Assembly: GCA_903871605.1 (NCBI GenBank)
Contig: CAIQHF010000053.1
Span: 1-64,000, forward strand
Length of the DNA stretch: 64,000 nt
Direction: 5' to 3'
Source: an uncultured Sphingomonadaceae bacterium
GTDB taxonomy: Bacteria; Pseudomonadota; Alphaproteobacteria; Sphingomonadales; Sphingomonadaceae
In this document: positions 7,532 through 16,064 of the stretch, piece after piece
Position numbering within the stretch: position 1 is the first letter of the stretch
Layout of the letters: the number at the start of each line of letters is the position of its first letter
Program-made: the position numbers and the translations under genes
The notes under the pieces: model-generated
Told to the model about the DNA's origin: nothing
Database searches by the model: none
What the model saw: the letters and a program-made list of their open reading frames with translations, nothing else

Positions 7532-8908
7532 TCAACGCTTGGCCGGAGCGGCCAGCGCCACCTTGGCGGGGGGCGCCGATGGGGCGAGCCGTTCGATCGT
7601 CTGCAGCGCATAGCTCAGCTGATAGTCGGTCACGCCCTGCTTCTTGAGCTGATCGGGAGTCGCGGTGAAGCGCGGATCGATCTTGTCGTCGGCCTCGAGC
7701 ACGCTGTCGTCGACCTTGGCCTCGTTGATCAGGTGGCGGCGCAGATCATCCTCGCGGAAGCGCGGGCGGTCCTTGTAATCGGGATCGCTAAGCTGGGGCA
7801 CGGGGACGTCCGGCTGGATCCCGCCTTCCTGCACCGAACGGCCCGAGGGGGTGTAATAGCGCGCGGTGGTGAGCCGGAGCGCGGTGTCGTCGGTGAGCGG
7901 CAGCAATGTCTGCACCGATCCCTTGCCGAAGCTGCGCTCGCCCATCACCAGCGCACGGCGCTGGTCCTGCAGCGCGCCCGCGACGATCTCTGCGGCAGAG
8001 GCCGAGCCGGCATTGACCAGCACGATGATCGGCAGCCCCTTCGCATCGTCGCCGGCGTGCGCATAATAGCGTTCGATATCGTCCTTGGTCCGCCCGCGCT
8101 GCGAGACGATCTCGCCATGATCGAGGAAGGCGTCGCTGACCTCGATCGCCTGATCGAGCAGCCCGCCGGGATCGTCGCGCAGATCGAGTATGTAGCCGGT
8201 CGGCAGTCCGCCATTGGCTTTGGTGATCGCCGCGATCGCTGCGCGCGTATCGGCGCCGGTCTGCTTGGAGAAGCTGTTGATGGCGATGACGCCGACATGG
8301 TTCTTGACGTCCCACTTGACCGACTTGACGACGATCGTCTCGCGGGTGAGCGCGACGTCGAACGGCTTGTCGCGGCCGGGGCGAACGATCGTGAGCGTCA
8401 CCTTGCTGCCCGGCGCGCCGCGCATCTGGTCGACCGCCTCGTCGAGCGACAAGCCGTAGATCAGCTTGCCGTTGATGTGCGTGATATAGTCGCCCGATTT
8501 GATCCCGGCGCGATAGGCGGGCGTATCGGGCGTGGGGGTCTGCACCTTCACGACGCCGTCCTCGGCCTGCACGGTGAGGCCAAGGCCACCATAATTGCCG
8601 TCCGTGGTCAGCTTCATCTGCTGCGAATCATGCGCGTCCATATAGCTGCTGTGCGGATCGAGGCTGGCGAGCATGCCGTCGATCGCGCCCTTGATCAGCT
8701 TGGTGTCGTCGGTCTTGTCGACATAGTCGGCGCGGACCTTCTGGAACACGTTCATGAACTGGTCGAGCTGCTTGTAGGTGTCCTGGTCGGTCGCCGGGGC
8801 CGACGCGGACTCGGCGGCGCGTGCGCCCTGCACGGTCGGGATCATGATCGTCGGGATGGCGGCGCCGGCGGCGAGCAGGGCAATCGTGCGCAACAGGGAC
8901 TTCGGCAT
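7532..8908 (-). CDS. ctpA: Carboxy-terminal processing peptidase, S41 family
   Basis: A 458-residue periplasmic serine protease. The N-terminal signal (LLRTIALLAAGAAIP) is followed by a PDZ domain (~100-185) and the S41 core. The Ser/Lys dyad is S304 in VNAGSASAAE and K329 in SFGKG, 25 residues apart as in CtpB and Prc. Such proteases trim envelope proteins and cell-wall hydrolases. The start at 8908 (MPKSLLRTIAL) has GGAAAG upstream. It lies between envC upstream (94 bp gap) and dsbB downstream; envC-ctpA is a common alphaproteobacterial order. The Ala/Pro-rich C-terminal tail (~435-458) lies outside the catalytic core. Confidence 0.93.
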   Translation of the reverse strand: MPKSLLRTIALLAAGAAIPTIMIPTVQGARAAESASAPATDQDTYKQLDQFMNVFQKVRADYVDKTDDTKLIKGAIDGMLASLDPHSSYMDAHDSQQMKLTTDGNYGGLGLTVQAEDGVVKVQTPTPDTPAYRAGIKSGDYITHINGKLIYGLSLDEAVDQMRGAPGSKVTLTIVRPGRDKPFDVALTRETIVVKSVKWDVKNHVGVIAINSFSKQTGADTRAAIAAITKANGGLPTGYILDLRDDPGGLLDQAIEVSDAFLDHGEIVSQRGRTKDDIERYYAHAGDDAKGLPIIVLVNAGSASAAEIVAGALQDQRRALVMGERSFGKGSVQTLLPLTDDTALRLTTARYYTPSGRSVQEGGIQPDVPVPQLSDPDYKDRPRFREDDLRRHLINEAKVDDSVLEADDKIDPRFTATPDQLKKQGVTDYQLSYALQTIERLAPSAPPAKVALAAPAKR

Positions 8909-9002
8909 CGATGATGGTCTTTCCGTGGGGCAAGGTCGCCCGTCCGATGATGGTGTTACAGCGTTTCGCGGGCGGGCAAAAGCGATCCTGTGTTTGCCGG
9001 CC

Positions 9003-10322
9003 TCAGCCGCCCTGCGCCATCGCGACGATGTCGATCGGCCTGTCGCCGCGACGCAGTTCGCTGGTGACATGGCCGCCGGCAGCCTCCGCCCGCCCGATCG
9101 GCGCGCCCTGCGCCACGCGGTCGCCCTGCTTGACCGCGAGCGTGTCGAGCCCGGTCACCGTCGTCGTCCAGCCCCCGCCATGCGCGAGGATGACGATCCG
9201 GCCGTAGCTGCGGAACGGCCCCGCGAACAGGATCGTCGCCGCAGCCGGCGCGCGCACCGTCGCGGCGCCGTCGGTGGCGATCGTGAGCCCGCGCGAGCGG
9301 ACGCCGGCAGGCGAGACATCGCCGAAGCCGCTGCTGACCACCCCGGCGACGGGCAGCCGGTAGCGCGGCCCGCCGGCATGGACCGGCAGCGCGTCGCCGT
9401 CGCCACCACCACCAACGCCATCGGGCCGCGGCGTTGGCCCGGCGAGCCGCGCGAGCCGCGCCTGCACGTCGCCTGCGACCGCCAGGGTCTGCATCCGATC
9501 GGTGATGTCGCGCGCCTCTTCGCCGAGCCCGAGCGCGCGCTGCTGTTCGTCCGCCGCCTGATCCGCCAGCCGCTGCGATCGACGGATCGCGGTCGCCTCG
9601 ACCTTCGCCAGTTGGAGCTTGCGCTGATCGAGCAGGCGCTGGCTGGCGGCGAGCGCCGACACCGCGCGCTCGGCATCGCCGCGGAGCTGCGTCTGCCGGT
9701 CGAGATCGGCGCGCAGGCTGGCGGTGCGCGCCGCGATCACCGGGAGCGAATCGGCGAGCAGCAGGCGAACATGCACGATATCGTCGATCGAGCCGGGCTG
9801 CGCGATCGCCAGCGCCGGCGGACGGCGCGCGAGCGTCTGCAACGCGGCGATCAGGTGCAGGATCGGGCCCTGCTTGTCGGCAATCCGCGCGCGTTCGGCG
9901 CGCTGCAGTGTCGCGATCAGCCCGATCCGTGCCTGTGCCGCCGCGATATCGGACCGCGCGGCCTGCACCTGGAGTTCGAGCGCCGCGGCGCGTGCGCGCG
10001 CCTTGGCCGCGTCGCTATCGGCTTCCTCGGCCTGCTGGTTGAGCGCGGCGGCGTGCGCTTCCGCGTCGGCGGCCGCCTGTTTCGCGCCGAGCAGCGACGC
10101 GCGCTGGTCGTCGAGGCCATCGGCACGGATCGGAGCGACGGCGGGGGATGCGAGAGCGAGAAGGGCGATGATTAGGGGAAGTACGGCCTGCCTCCACAAA
10201 CCGTTCGTCCTGAGCGCAGTCGAAGGACGTGCTTCACACGCTGCGCCTGAAACACGCACTTCGACTGCGCTCAGTGCGAACGGGGGTGGGGCTATTGTGG
10301 CAAGAGCGGATGGCACCCCCAT
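9003..10322 (-). CDS. EnvC-like murein hydrolase activator (degenerate M23/LytM)
   Basis: A periplasmic protein with a hydrophobic export segment (VLPLIIALLALASPAVA), a long coiled coil, and a C-terminal LytM/M23 domain. The usual metal ligands are absent: the HLH motif reads HVTSELR and the YAH motif reads TVTGLD. This fits an EnvC-type activator of amidases rather than an active endopeptidase. The ATG at 10322 overlaps the rlmH stop as TGATG and gives 439 residues, but about 30 N-terminal residues are then encoded by a dispersed palindrome (10201-10283). A TTG at 10199, with AGGA 8 nt upstream, gives a normal signal peptide and 398 residues. I cannot decide between these starts. ctpA follows downstream. 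Confidence 0.85.
   Translation of the reverse strand: MGVPSALATIAPPPFALSAVEVRVSGAACEARPSTALRTNGLWRQAVLPLIIALLALASPAVAPIRADGLDDQRASLLGAKQAAADAEAHAAALNQQAEEADSDAAKARARAAALELQVQAARSDIAAAQARIGLIATLQRAERARIADKQGPILHLIAALQTLARRPPALAIAQPGSIDDIVHVRLLLADSLPVIAARTASLRADLDRQTQLRGDAERAVSALAASQRLLDQRKLQLAKVEATAIRRSQRLADQAADEQQRALGLGEEARDITDRMQTLAVAGDVQARLARLAGPTPRPDGVGGGGDGDALPVHAGGPRYRLPVAGVVSSGFGDVSPAGVRSRGLTIATDGAATVRAPAAATILFAGPFRSYGRIVILAHGGGWTTTVTGLDTLAVKQGDRVAQGAPIGRAEAAGGHVTSELRRGDRPIDIVAMAQGG
10201..10283. repeat. Dispersed palindrome family 1, copy A (rlmH/envC)
   Basis: Inverted arms of 25 bp (10201-10225 and 10259-10283) match at 23 of 25 positions; the core is CTGAGCGCAGTCGAAG and its complement, and the loop is 33 nt. 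Two further copies lie at 21318-21382 and 24500-24583. This copy sits at the junction of two co-directional genes and runs through the possible N terminus of envC in an open frame. Confidence 0.85.
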
Positions 10323-10744
10323 CACCCCTCGCGGTGATAGGGGTGGCCGGCCAGGATGCTCGACGCGCGCCACAATTGCTCGGCAAGCATCGCGCGCGCC
10401 ATCATGTGCGGCCAGGTCGCCTTGCCGAAGGCGAGCAGCAGATCCGCCCGGTCGCGCGTCGTGGCCTCATGACCGTCGGCCGCGCCGAGCAGGAAGCGCG
10501 TCTCGCGAACCCCGTCGTCGCGCCAGCGGCCAAGCGTCGCGGCGAGCTCGCGCGAGGGCAGGTCGCGTCCGGTTTCGTCGAGCACGACGATGCGCGTGCC
10601 CGGCGACAGATCGGGCATCCGGCCGCCGACATCGGGCAGTTCGGTCACCTTGGTCGGCCACGACACACGCTTGAGATAGCGCTCGACCAGATCGGCTTCG
10701 GCCCCGCGTCCGATCCGCCCGCGCGCAACGATATGCAGCAGCAC
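10322..10744 (-). CDS. rlmH: 23S rRNA (pseudouridine-1915-N3)-methyltransferase RlmH
   Basis: A 140-residue SPOUT methyltransferase. The SAM-binding knot is visible as FLLGAADGHE (about residues 86-95) and the C-terminal signature as AEQLWRASSILAGHPYHRE. RlmH methylates pseudouridine 1915 in helix 69 of 23S rRNA on the assembled ribosome. It starts with GTG at 10744, 23 bp after the rsfS stop, and its stop overlaps a possible envC ATG. It is slightly shorter than the ~155-residue enterobacterial form, as is usual in this order. The nadD-rsfS-rlmH order supports the call. Confidence 0.93.
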   Translation of the reverse strand: MLLHIVARGRIGRGAEADLVERYLKRVSWPTKVTELPDVGGRMPDLSPGTRIVVLDETGRDLPSRELAATLGRWRDDGVRETRFLLGAADGHEATTRDRADLLLAFGKATWPHMMARAMLAEQLWRASSILAGHPYHREG

Positions 10745-10767
10745 GGTGGCCTAGCGCGACGGGTGCG

Positions 10768-11220
10768 TCAGGCTTCGGACGCTTCGGGCGCATCCGGCGC
10801 GGTCGGCGGCGTGCCATCGACGGGCGGATTGGACGGCGATGCCGTCGCGGCCGCCTCGTCGCCGAACGCCCACATCCGCTCCAGATTGTAGAAGGATCGA
10901 ACCTCGGGACGGAACAGGTGGACGATCACGTCATTGGCATCGATCAGCACCCAGTCGGCCGCGGGCAAGCCCTCGATGCGCACGCTGCGGCGGAATTCGG
11001 CCTTCACCTTCTCGGCGATCTTGTTCGCCATCGACGCGACCTGCCGGCTCGAGCGGCCGCTGGCGATCACCATATAGTCGGCGATGCTCGACTTGCCCGC
11101 GAGCGGGATCGAGATCGTCTCGACCGCCTGATCGGCATCGAGCGATTCGAGCACCATCGCGTGCAGCGCCTGCGCTTCGGGGGAGACGCCGCCGGTGGGC
11201 GGAGTGGTGCCGGCCGTCAT
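10768..11220 (-). CDS. rsfS: Ribosome silencing factor RsfS
   Basis: A 150-residue RsfS/Iojap protein that binds ribosomal protein L14 and blocks subunit joining in slow growth. The conserved core is visible (IADYMVIASGRSSRQV, then WVLIDANDVIVHLFRPEVRSFYNLERMW). A low-complexity Pro/Ala/Asp tail of about 30 residues follows. The ATG at 11220 overlaps the nadD stop as ATGA, indicating translational coupling. rlmH follows after 23 bp. Confidence 0.93.
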   Translation of the reverse strand: MTAGTTPPTGGVSPEAQALHAMVLESLDADQAVETISIPLAGKSSIADYMVIASGRSSRQVASMANKIAEKVKAEFRRSVRIEGLPAADWVLIDANDVIVHLFRPEVRSFYNLERMWAFGDEAAATASPSNPPVDGTPPTAPDAPEASEA

Positions 11221-11891
11221 CGAGCGGGCGGCGGCGGGAGAAGCGGGCAATGAACCTCCGGGGAAACGGCCCTGTGCGTCACGCGATCACGCAGGGTCTT
11301 GGGTGTGATGCAGCGGTGCCAATCGGGATCGGCGGCCCGCCGAGCGGTGGCTGAAGTCGGGTCGGGAAGTGTGTGCAGCTGCACAAGCGCCGGCAAACTC
11401 CATCGCGTCCATCGCTTCGCGCCCGATGCAGGCCTGCCGAAACGGCCGAGCCAACCCATCGCGACACCGGATCGAGCGCCCCCTCCATAGCCCGGACGCG
11501 CGACGACGGCAATGGGAAGCGTTTTCGCGATTCCGCGCCAGTCCTTCCAGCGATCGAACTGCGCAAGATTGTCCGCGCCCATGATCCAGACGAAGCGATC
11601 ATTGGGGTAGCGACGCACGATCCGGCGAAGCGTGTCGACGGTGTAGCGGGTGTGGAGCCGCGTCTCGATCGCGGTGGGTTTGATCGGGGCGTGACGCGCG
11701 ATGCGCTGCGCGGAGGCGAGGCGCGCGGCAAGCGGCGCCATGTCCGCGGCGCCCGCCTTCAGCGGATTGCCCGGCGAGACCAGCCACCACAGCTCGTCGA
11801 GCCCGAGCGCCTGCAGTGCGAACAGGCTGATCCGCCGATGCCCCGCATGCGCCGGGTTGAAGGAGCCGCCGAGCAGCCCGATCCGCTTCAT
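11217..11891 (-). CDS. nadD: Nicotinate-nucleotide adenylyltransferase NadD
   Basis: A 224-residue enzyme that adenylates nicotinate mononucleotide in NAD synthesis. The nucleotidyltransferase motif GGSFNPAHAGH is at residues 8-18, WWLVSPGNPLK follows near 38, and FVWIMGADNLAQFDRWKDW near 100. The late SATARR segment corresponds to the SxTxxR motif. The start MKRIGLLGG at 11891 sets the N terminus; the frame is open upstream without support. A Pro-rich tail ends the protein. It is first in the nadD-rsfS-rlmH run and overlaps rsfS. The 280 bp upstream, to the proA stop, hold no gene I recognise. Confidence 0.92.
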   Translation of the reverse strand: MKRIGLLGGSFNPAHAGHRRISLFALQALGLDELWWLVSPGNPLKAGAADMAPLAARLASAQRIARHAPIKPTAIETRLHTRYTVDTLRRIVRRYPNDRFVWIMGADNLAQFDRWKDWRGIAKTLPIAVVARPGYGGGARSGVAMGWLGRFGRPASGAKRWTRWSLPALVQLHTLPDPTSATARRAADPDWHRCITPKTLRDRVTHRAVSPEVHCPLLPPPPAR

Positions 11892-12171
11892 ATGGAACGC
11901 CGGCGGTGCGCGACGTGGCGGACCCGAAGCATCTCGACGCGCCGGTCCTTCAAGACGCGATGGAACAACGTGGGGGGCGTATGCCGGACGCGCCATATGC
12001 GCGTGCCACGATGCCCGATAGGGCTTCCGATCGCGGGATGCTCGGTCAGCGGGCCGGACGCCGCGACGATACGGCGGCCATCATGTCGTCGTCGACCCGG
12101 CAACTGATCACGCAAGTCTCGATCTTGGTCATCGCGCCCATTTCGTCGTCGTAGGCCTGTATCCAAATGGT

Positions 12172-13461
12172 TCAAGGCCGCGCCTGGCCGCTCCCGCGCA
12201 CCACCCATTTGTAGGTCGTCAGCCCCTCGAGCGCGACCGGACCCCTCGCATGCAGGCGGCCGGTCGAGATGCCGATCTCGGCACCCAGCCCGAACTCGCC
12301 GCCGTCGGCGAACTGCGTCGAGGCGTTCCACATCACGATCGCCGAATCGACTTCGCGGAGGAATCGCTCGGCCACATCCGCGTCGCCGGCGATGATCGCG
12401 TCGGTGTGGTGCGAGGCGTGGCGGGCGATATGGGCAAGCGCGCCGTCGAGGCCGTCGACGACCGCGACGCTGCAGATCGCATCGAGATATTCGGTGTCCC
12501 AGTCGGCGACCTCCGCCGCCGTGATCCGCGGATCGAGCGCCATGGCATCGGCATCTCCGCGCACCGCGCAGCCCGCTTCGAGCAGCGCCGCGACCAGCAC
12601 CTCCGCGTGACGATAGCCACGATCCACCAAGACCGTCTCGGTCGCGCCGCAGACGCCGGTGCGGCGCAGCTTGGCGTTGACCACGAGCGCCTCCGCCATC
12701 GCAGGGTCGGCGGAGGCATGGACGAAGCTGTGGTTGATCCCGTCGAGGTGGGCCAGCACGGGGACGCGCGCCTCGGCCTGCACGCGCGCGACCAGCCCCT
12801 TGCCGCCGCGCGGCACGATGATGTCGACCAGCCCCTGCGCGCGCAGCAGCGCGCCGACCGCGGCACGGTCGCTGGTCGGGATCATCTGCACCGCATCGCG
12901 CGGCAGGCCGGCGGCCGCGATGCCGTCGGCGAGTGCGGCGTGGATCGCCGCGTTGGAGGCGCGCGCCTCCGACCCGCCGCGCAGGATCGCGGCATTGCCC
13001 GCCATCAGCGCGAGCGCGCCCGCGTCGGCGGTGACGTTGGGGCGGCTCTCGTAGATGATCCCGATCACCCCCAGCGGGACGCGCACGCGGCTGAGCCGGA
13101 GCCCGTTGGGGCGCTCACTGGCGTCGATCGTGCGGCCGACCGGATCGTCAAGCGCGGCGACGGCTTCCAGCGCGCGCGCAATGCCCTCCAGCCGCGCCGG
13201 ATCGAGCCGCAGCCGGTCGCGCATCGCATCCGCCATGCCGCTCTCGGCGGCGCGCGCCATGTCGTCGGCATTGGCGGCGAGGATCGCCTCGGCGCGTTGG
13301 CGGAGCAGCGCTGCGGCGTGCACCAGCGCCCCGGCCTTCTGCGCGGTCGGCGCCAGCGCCAGCGTCGCCGCGGCGACGCGTGCGGACCGCCCCATCGTAC
13401 CGATCAGCGCATCGGCGTCGGCATCGCTCATCGGCGCATCGAGGGGCAGCGGAATATCCAT
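12172..13461 (-). CDS. proA: Glutamate-5-semialdehyde dehydrogenase (gamma-glutamyl phosphate reductase)
   Basis: A 429-residue aldehyde-dehydrogenase-fold enzyme for the second step of proline synthesis. Family landmarks are present: VPLGVIGIIYESRPNVT, GNAAILRGGSEA, IVPRGGKGLV, HLDGINHSFV, the catalytic Cys in RRTGVCGATET, and WNASTQFADGGEFGLGAEIGIST near the end. The start at 13461 has AGGGG about 10 nt upstream; a second ATG 30 bp inside (13431) lacks a ribosome site. proB is not in the window, although proB-proA-nadD is a common order. Confidence 0.94.
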   Translation of the reverse strand: MDIPLPLDAPMSDADADALIGTMGRSARVAAATLALAPTAQKAGALVHAAALLRQRAEAILAANADDMARAAESGMADAMRDRLRLDPARLEGIARALEAVAALDDPVGRTIDASERPNGLRLSRVRVPLGVIGIIYESRPNVTADAGALALMAGNAAILRGGSEARASNAAIHAALADGIAAAGLPRDAVQMIPTSDRAAVGALLRAQGLVDIIVPRGGKGLVARVQAEARVPVLAHLDGINHSFVHASADPAMAEALVVNAKLRRTGVCGATETVLVDRGYRHAEVLVAALLEAGCAVRGDADAMALDPRITAAEVADWDTEYLDAICSVAVVDGLDGALAHIARHASHHTDAIIAGDADVAERFLREVDSAIVMWNASTQFADGGEFGLGAEIGISTGRLHARGPVALEGLTTYKWVVRGSGQARP

Positions 13462-13552
13462 GCCGACGCCCCTACCAGAATCGCGCCGCGACCGGAACGG
13501 TCTCGACCCGATGCCCGCTTCGTGACTATCCTGCCCGCGCAAGGGGATCGGC

Positions 13553-14704
13553 ATGGCTGACACGGCGGACGGCATCGGCGACATCCTGACCGGCGGCATT
13601 TTTGCGCGCACGGTCGATCGGATGCGCAGCAGCGGAGCGGCGGGGCACGGATCGCATGACGACGCGGGCGGGACCTGCCTCAATTGCGGCGCGGTGCGCA
13701 TCGGCGGATTCTGCCACGACTGCGGGCAGAGCGGCCATGTCCATCGCAACATCGCCTCGCTCGGTCACGACATCGCGCATGGCGTGTTCCACTTCGAGGG
13801 TCGCATCTGGAAGACGCTGCCGATGCTCGTGCTGCATCCCGGCCAGCTCACGCGACGCTATGTGCACGGCGAGCGGGCGAAGTTCGTCTCGCCGATGGCG
13901 CTGTTCCTGTTCTCGGTGTTCCTGCTGTTCGCCGCGGTCAACCGGATCAGCATGCCCGATGTCGCGGGCGCCGCGCAGGGCCTGGTCAAGGCCAAGGAGC
14001 AGATGTCGGATGCCGCCGACAAGGCGCAGGACAAGCTCGACGCCCTCAAGGACCAGCGCGTCGAGCTCAAGGCGGAGCATCCCGACGCCGATGTCGCCGA
14101 TCTCGACAAGAGGATCGTCGATGCAACCAACGAAGTCACCGCGCTCAAGGCCGCCGCCAACCGGATTCCGTCCGACGCCAAGGGCACGGTGCGCGTCGCG
14201 CAGATCAAGGCGGCGGGGCAGACGGTCAATTTCGACCTCAAGACCGGCCTCAGGACCATGACCGTCAACACCGGCTCGGCGAGCCTCGATCAGAAGATCA
14301 ACCATGTCCGCGCCAATCCCGAACTCTATGCCTACAAGCTCAAGATGGCGAGCTACAAGTTCAGCTGGGCGCTGATTCCGATCTCGGTGCCGTTCATCTG
14401 GTTGCTGTTCTTCTGGCGACGCGACGTGGGGCTTTACGACCACGCGATCTTCGCCTTCCACTCGCTGAGCTTCATGACGCTGTTCGTGGTCGGGCTGATC
14501 GGCCTGTACCTGCTCGGCGTGTCCGAGGCTTGGCTGTGGCTGGCCTTTGTCATCGTCCCGCCGATCCACATGTATAAGCAGTTGAAGGGCGCCTATCTGG
14601 TCGGTCGCTTCGGCGCCGCGTGGCGCACAGCCGCGCTGTTGCTGATGACCGGCATGACGTCGTCGCTGTTCTTCGTGCTGCTGCTGTGGCTCGAGACCGA
14701 GTGA
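13553..14704 (+). CDS. DUF3667 membrane protein with zinc ribbon
   Basis: A 383-residue protein. An N-terminal zinc ribbon is visible as CLNCG...GFCHDCGQ (about residues 41-59), followed by the DUF3667 core beginning FEGRIWKTLPMLVLHPGQLTRRY. Then come a helix (ALFLFSVFLLFAAV), a Lys/Glu/Asp-rich probable coiled coil of about 80 residues (~140-220), and three C-terminal helices from residue ~262. AGGGGA lies 5 nt before the ATG. It starts 91 bp from the divergent proA and ends 15 bp before a convergent glycosyltransferase. The function of DUF3667 proteins is not known. Confidence 0.82.
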   Translation: MADTADGIGDILTGGIFARTVDRMRSSGAAGHGSHDDAGGTCLNCGAVRIGGFCHDCGQSGHVHRNIASLGHDIAHGVFHFEGRIWKTLPMLVLHPGQLTRRYVHGERAKFVSPMALFLFSVFLLFAAVNRISMPDVAGAAQGLVKAKEQMSDAADKAQDKLDALKDQRVELKAEHPDADVADLDKRIVDATNEVTALKAAANRIPSDAKGTVRVAQIKAAGQTVNFDLKTGLRTMTVNTGSASLDQKINHVRANPELYAYKLKMASYKFSWALIPISVPFIWLLFFWRRDVGLYDHAIFAFHSLSFMTLFVVGLIGLYLLGVSEAWLWLAFVIVPPIHMYKQLKGAYLVGRFGAAWRTAALLLMTGMTSSLFFVLLLWLETE

Positions 14705-14719
14705 TGCCCGGCCAGTAAA

Positions 14720-15910
14720 TCAGCGGCGCCGGGGCACCCGTACGACCGCATCCAGCGCATCGAGCCACGCCGCGGCCGACCGCTCCACCCGATTGTCGGC
14801 GAAAGCCGCCTCGAGCTTGCCGAGGTCGGGCCCACCCGCCTCGAGCACGGCATCCACCGCCTCCGCCAGCGCGCGCGGGTCGCGCGCGGCGATCCGTCCG
14901 AAGGAAGGGTCGGCGAGGATTTCCGGGATGGCGGGCGACGATTCGGTCGTGACGATCGGGACGCCGGCGGCGAGCGCCTCGACGACGACGCCGGGATAAC
15001 CTTCGAAGCGCGACGTCGACAACAACAGGTCGCTGGTCTCGAGCAGCGGCGCGATATCGGGCACATGCCCGCGAAATTCCACGCGGTGCTCGATGTTCAG
15101 CCGGACGGTCAGCGCTTCGAGGTCGGCGCGCTCCGGGCCGTCGCCCGCGATGATCAGCGTTGCGCCCGTCTTGTCGAGCCGCGCCAGTGTCTCCAGCGCC
15201 AGCTCGACATTCTTCTGCGGGACGAGGCGGCCCGCGCACAGCAGTCGCGGTGGCTGCCGCGGCGTCTTCGCCGGCCCGACCACGGCATCGTCGGCGATAT
15301 TGGGCTGAGCGATCGACCGGATCGGAACGCCGGGCAGCAGCGCGGCCGCTTCGCGGGCGAGCGCGGGCGAAATCGCCACGACCAGATCGAGGCGCGCGCT
15401 CAACCGGCGCAGCCGCCAGCGAAAAAGCGCGGCGCGCAGCGGGCGCCCCTCGTGGCGCGCGACGGTGTTGCTCAGCTTGCAGACGAGCGGGATCGGCGAC
15501 GGATGCACCGCGCGAAGCACGGGCAGATGGAAATTGCCGGGCGCGACGAGCACATCGGCGTCGAGCGACGGCAACAGGCGCGCGATAGCCCGGCCGAGCC
15601 TCGTCCGCGAGCGGAACCCCCGCCTGATTTCACGCGGCGTCCGCATCACCGCAACCGCGTCCGAGACTTCGGCGCGGGCGGGCCCCTCCTCGCATCCGCA
15701 CAGGATCGTCACGCGGCGGCCGCGGGCAGCCCAGCGATTGGCGAGGCGGATCATCACGCGCTCGCTGCCGCCTGCGGGAAAGTCATGCAGCAGGACGAGA
15801 ATGTGGCGCGCCGCCGCGTCGACGCCGCTTGCCGGCGCGGCAGGATCGCCGTCGGCATCCGCGACATGCCGCGATGACGGAACGGCCGAGAAGCGATCAA
15901 CAGCTGACAT
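14720..15910 (-). CDS. Glycosyltransferase family 4 protein
   Basis: A 396-residue GT-B glycosyltransferase. The N-terminal domain opens with HILVLLHDFPAGGSERVMIRLA, typical of GT4 enzymes. The C-terminal domain has LLCAGRLVPQKNVELALET, LIIAGDGPERADLE and the donor-binding region STSRFEGYPGVVVEALAAGVPIV, which holds the E-x7-E pair. It stands alone between a DUF3667 gene and recJ, about 19 kb from the capsule locus. It is divergent from recJ with a 154 bp gap. The sugar and acceptor cannot be told. Confidence 0.88.
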   Translation of the reverse strand: MSAVDRFSAVPSSRHVADADGDPAAPASGVDAAARHILVLLHDFPAGGSERVMIRLANRWAARGRRVTILCGCEEGPARAEVSDAVAVMRTPREIRRGFRSRTRLGRAIARLLPSLDADVLVAPGNFHLPVLRAVHPSPIPLVCKLSNTVARHEGRPLRAALFRWRLRRLSARLDLVVAISPALAREAAALLPGVPIRSIAQPNIADDAVVGPAKTPRQPPRLLCAGRLVPQKNVELALETLARLDKTGATLIIAGDGPERADLEALTVRLNIEHRVEFRGHVPDIAPLLETSDLLLSTSRFEGYPGVVVEALAAGVPIVTTESSPAIPEILADPSFGRIAARDPRALAEAVDAVLEAGGPDLGKLEAAFADNRVERSAAAWLDALDAVVRVPRRR

Positions 15911-16064
15911 TTTCGGACGATATCATCCCCTTGCGGCGATTCCTATATCGTCGGCGCGGCAGCCGCGTCCCCGAAGCCGTCGGAAAGCGGGGCTGGCCTG
16001 CCGCCATCGCTCGGCGCGACGTGCCCGATTCCCTCGCGTCCCGCGATCCGCTAGACGCGTCGCC

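Noticed and set aside
11892-12171. A small gene in the 280 bp between proA and nadD
   Set aside because: Short open frames exist on both strands, but none has a ribosome site together with protein-like composition or a recognisable domain.
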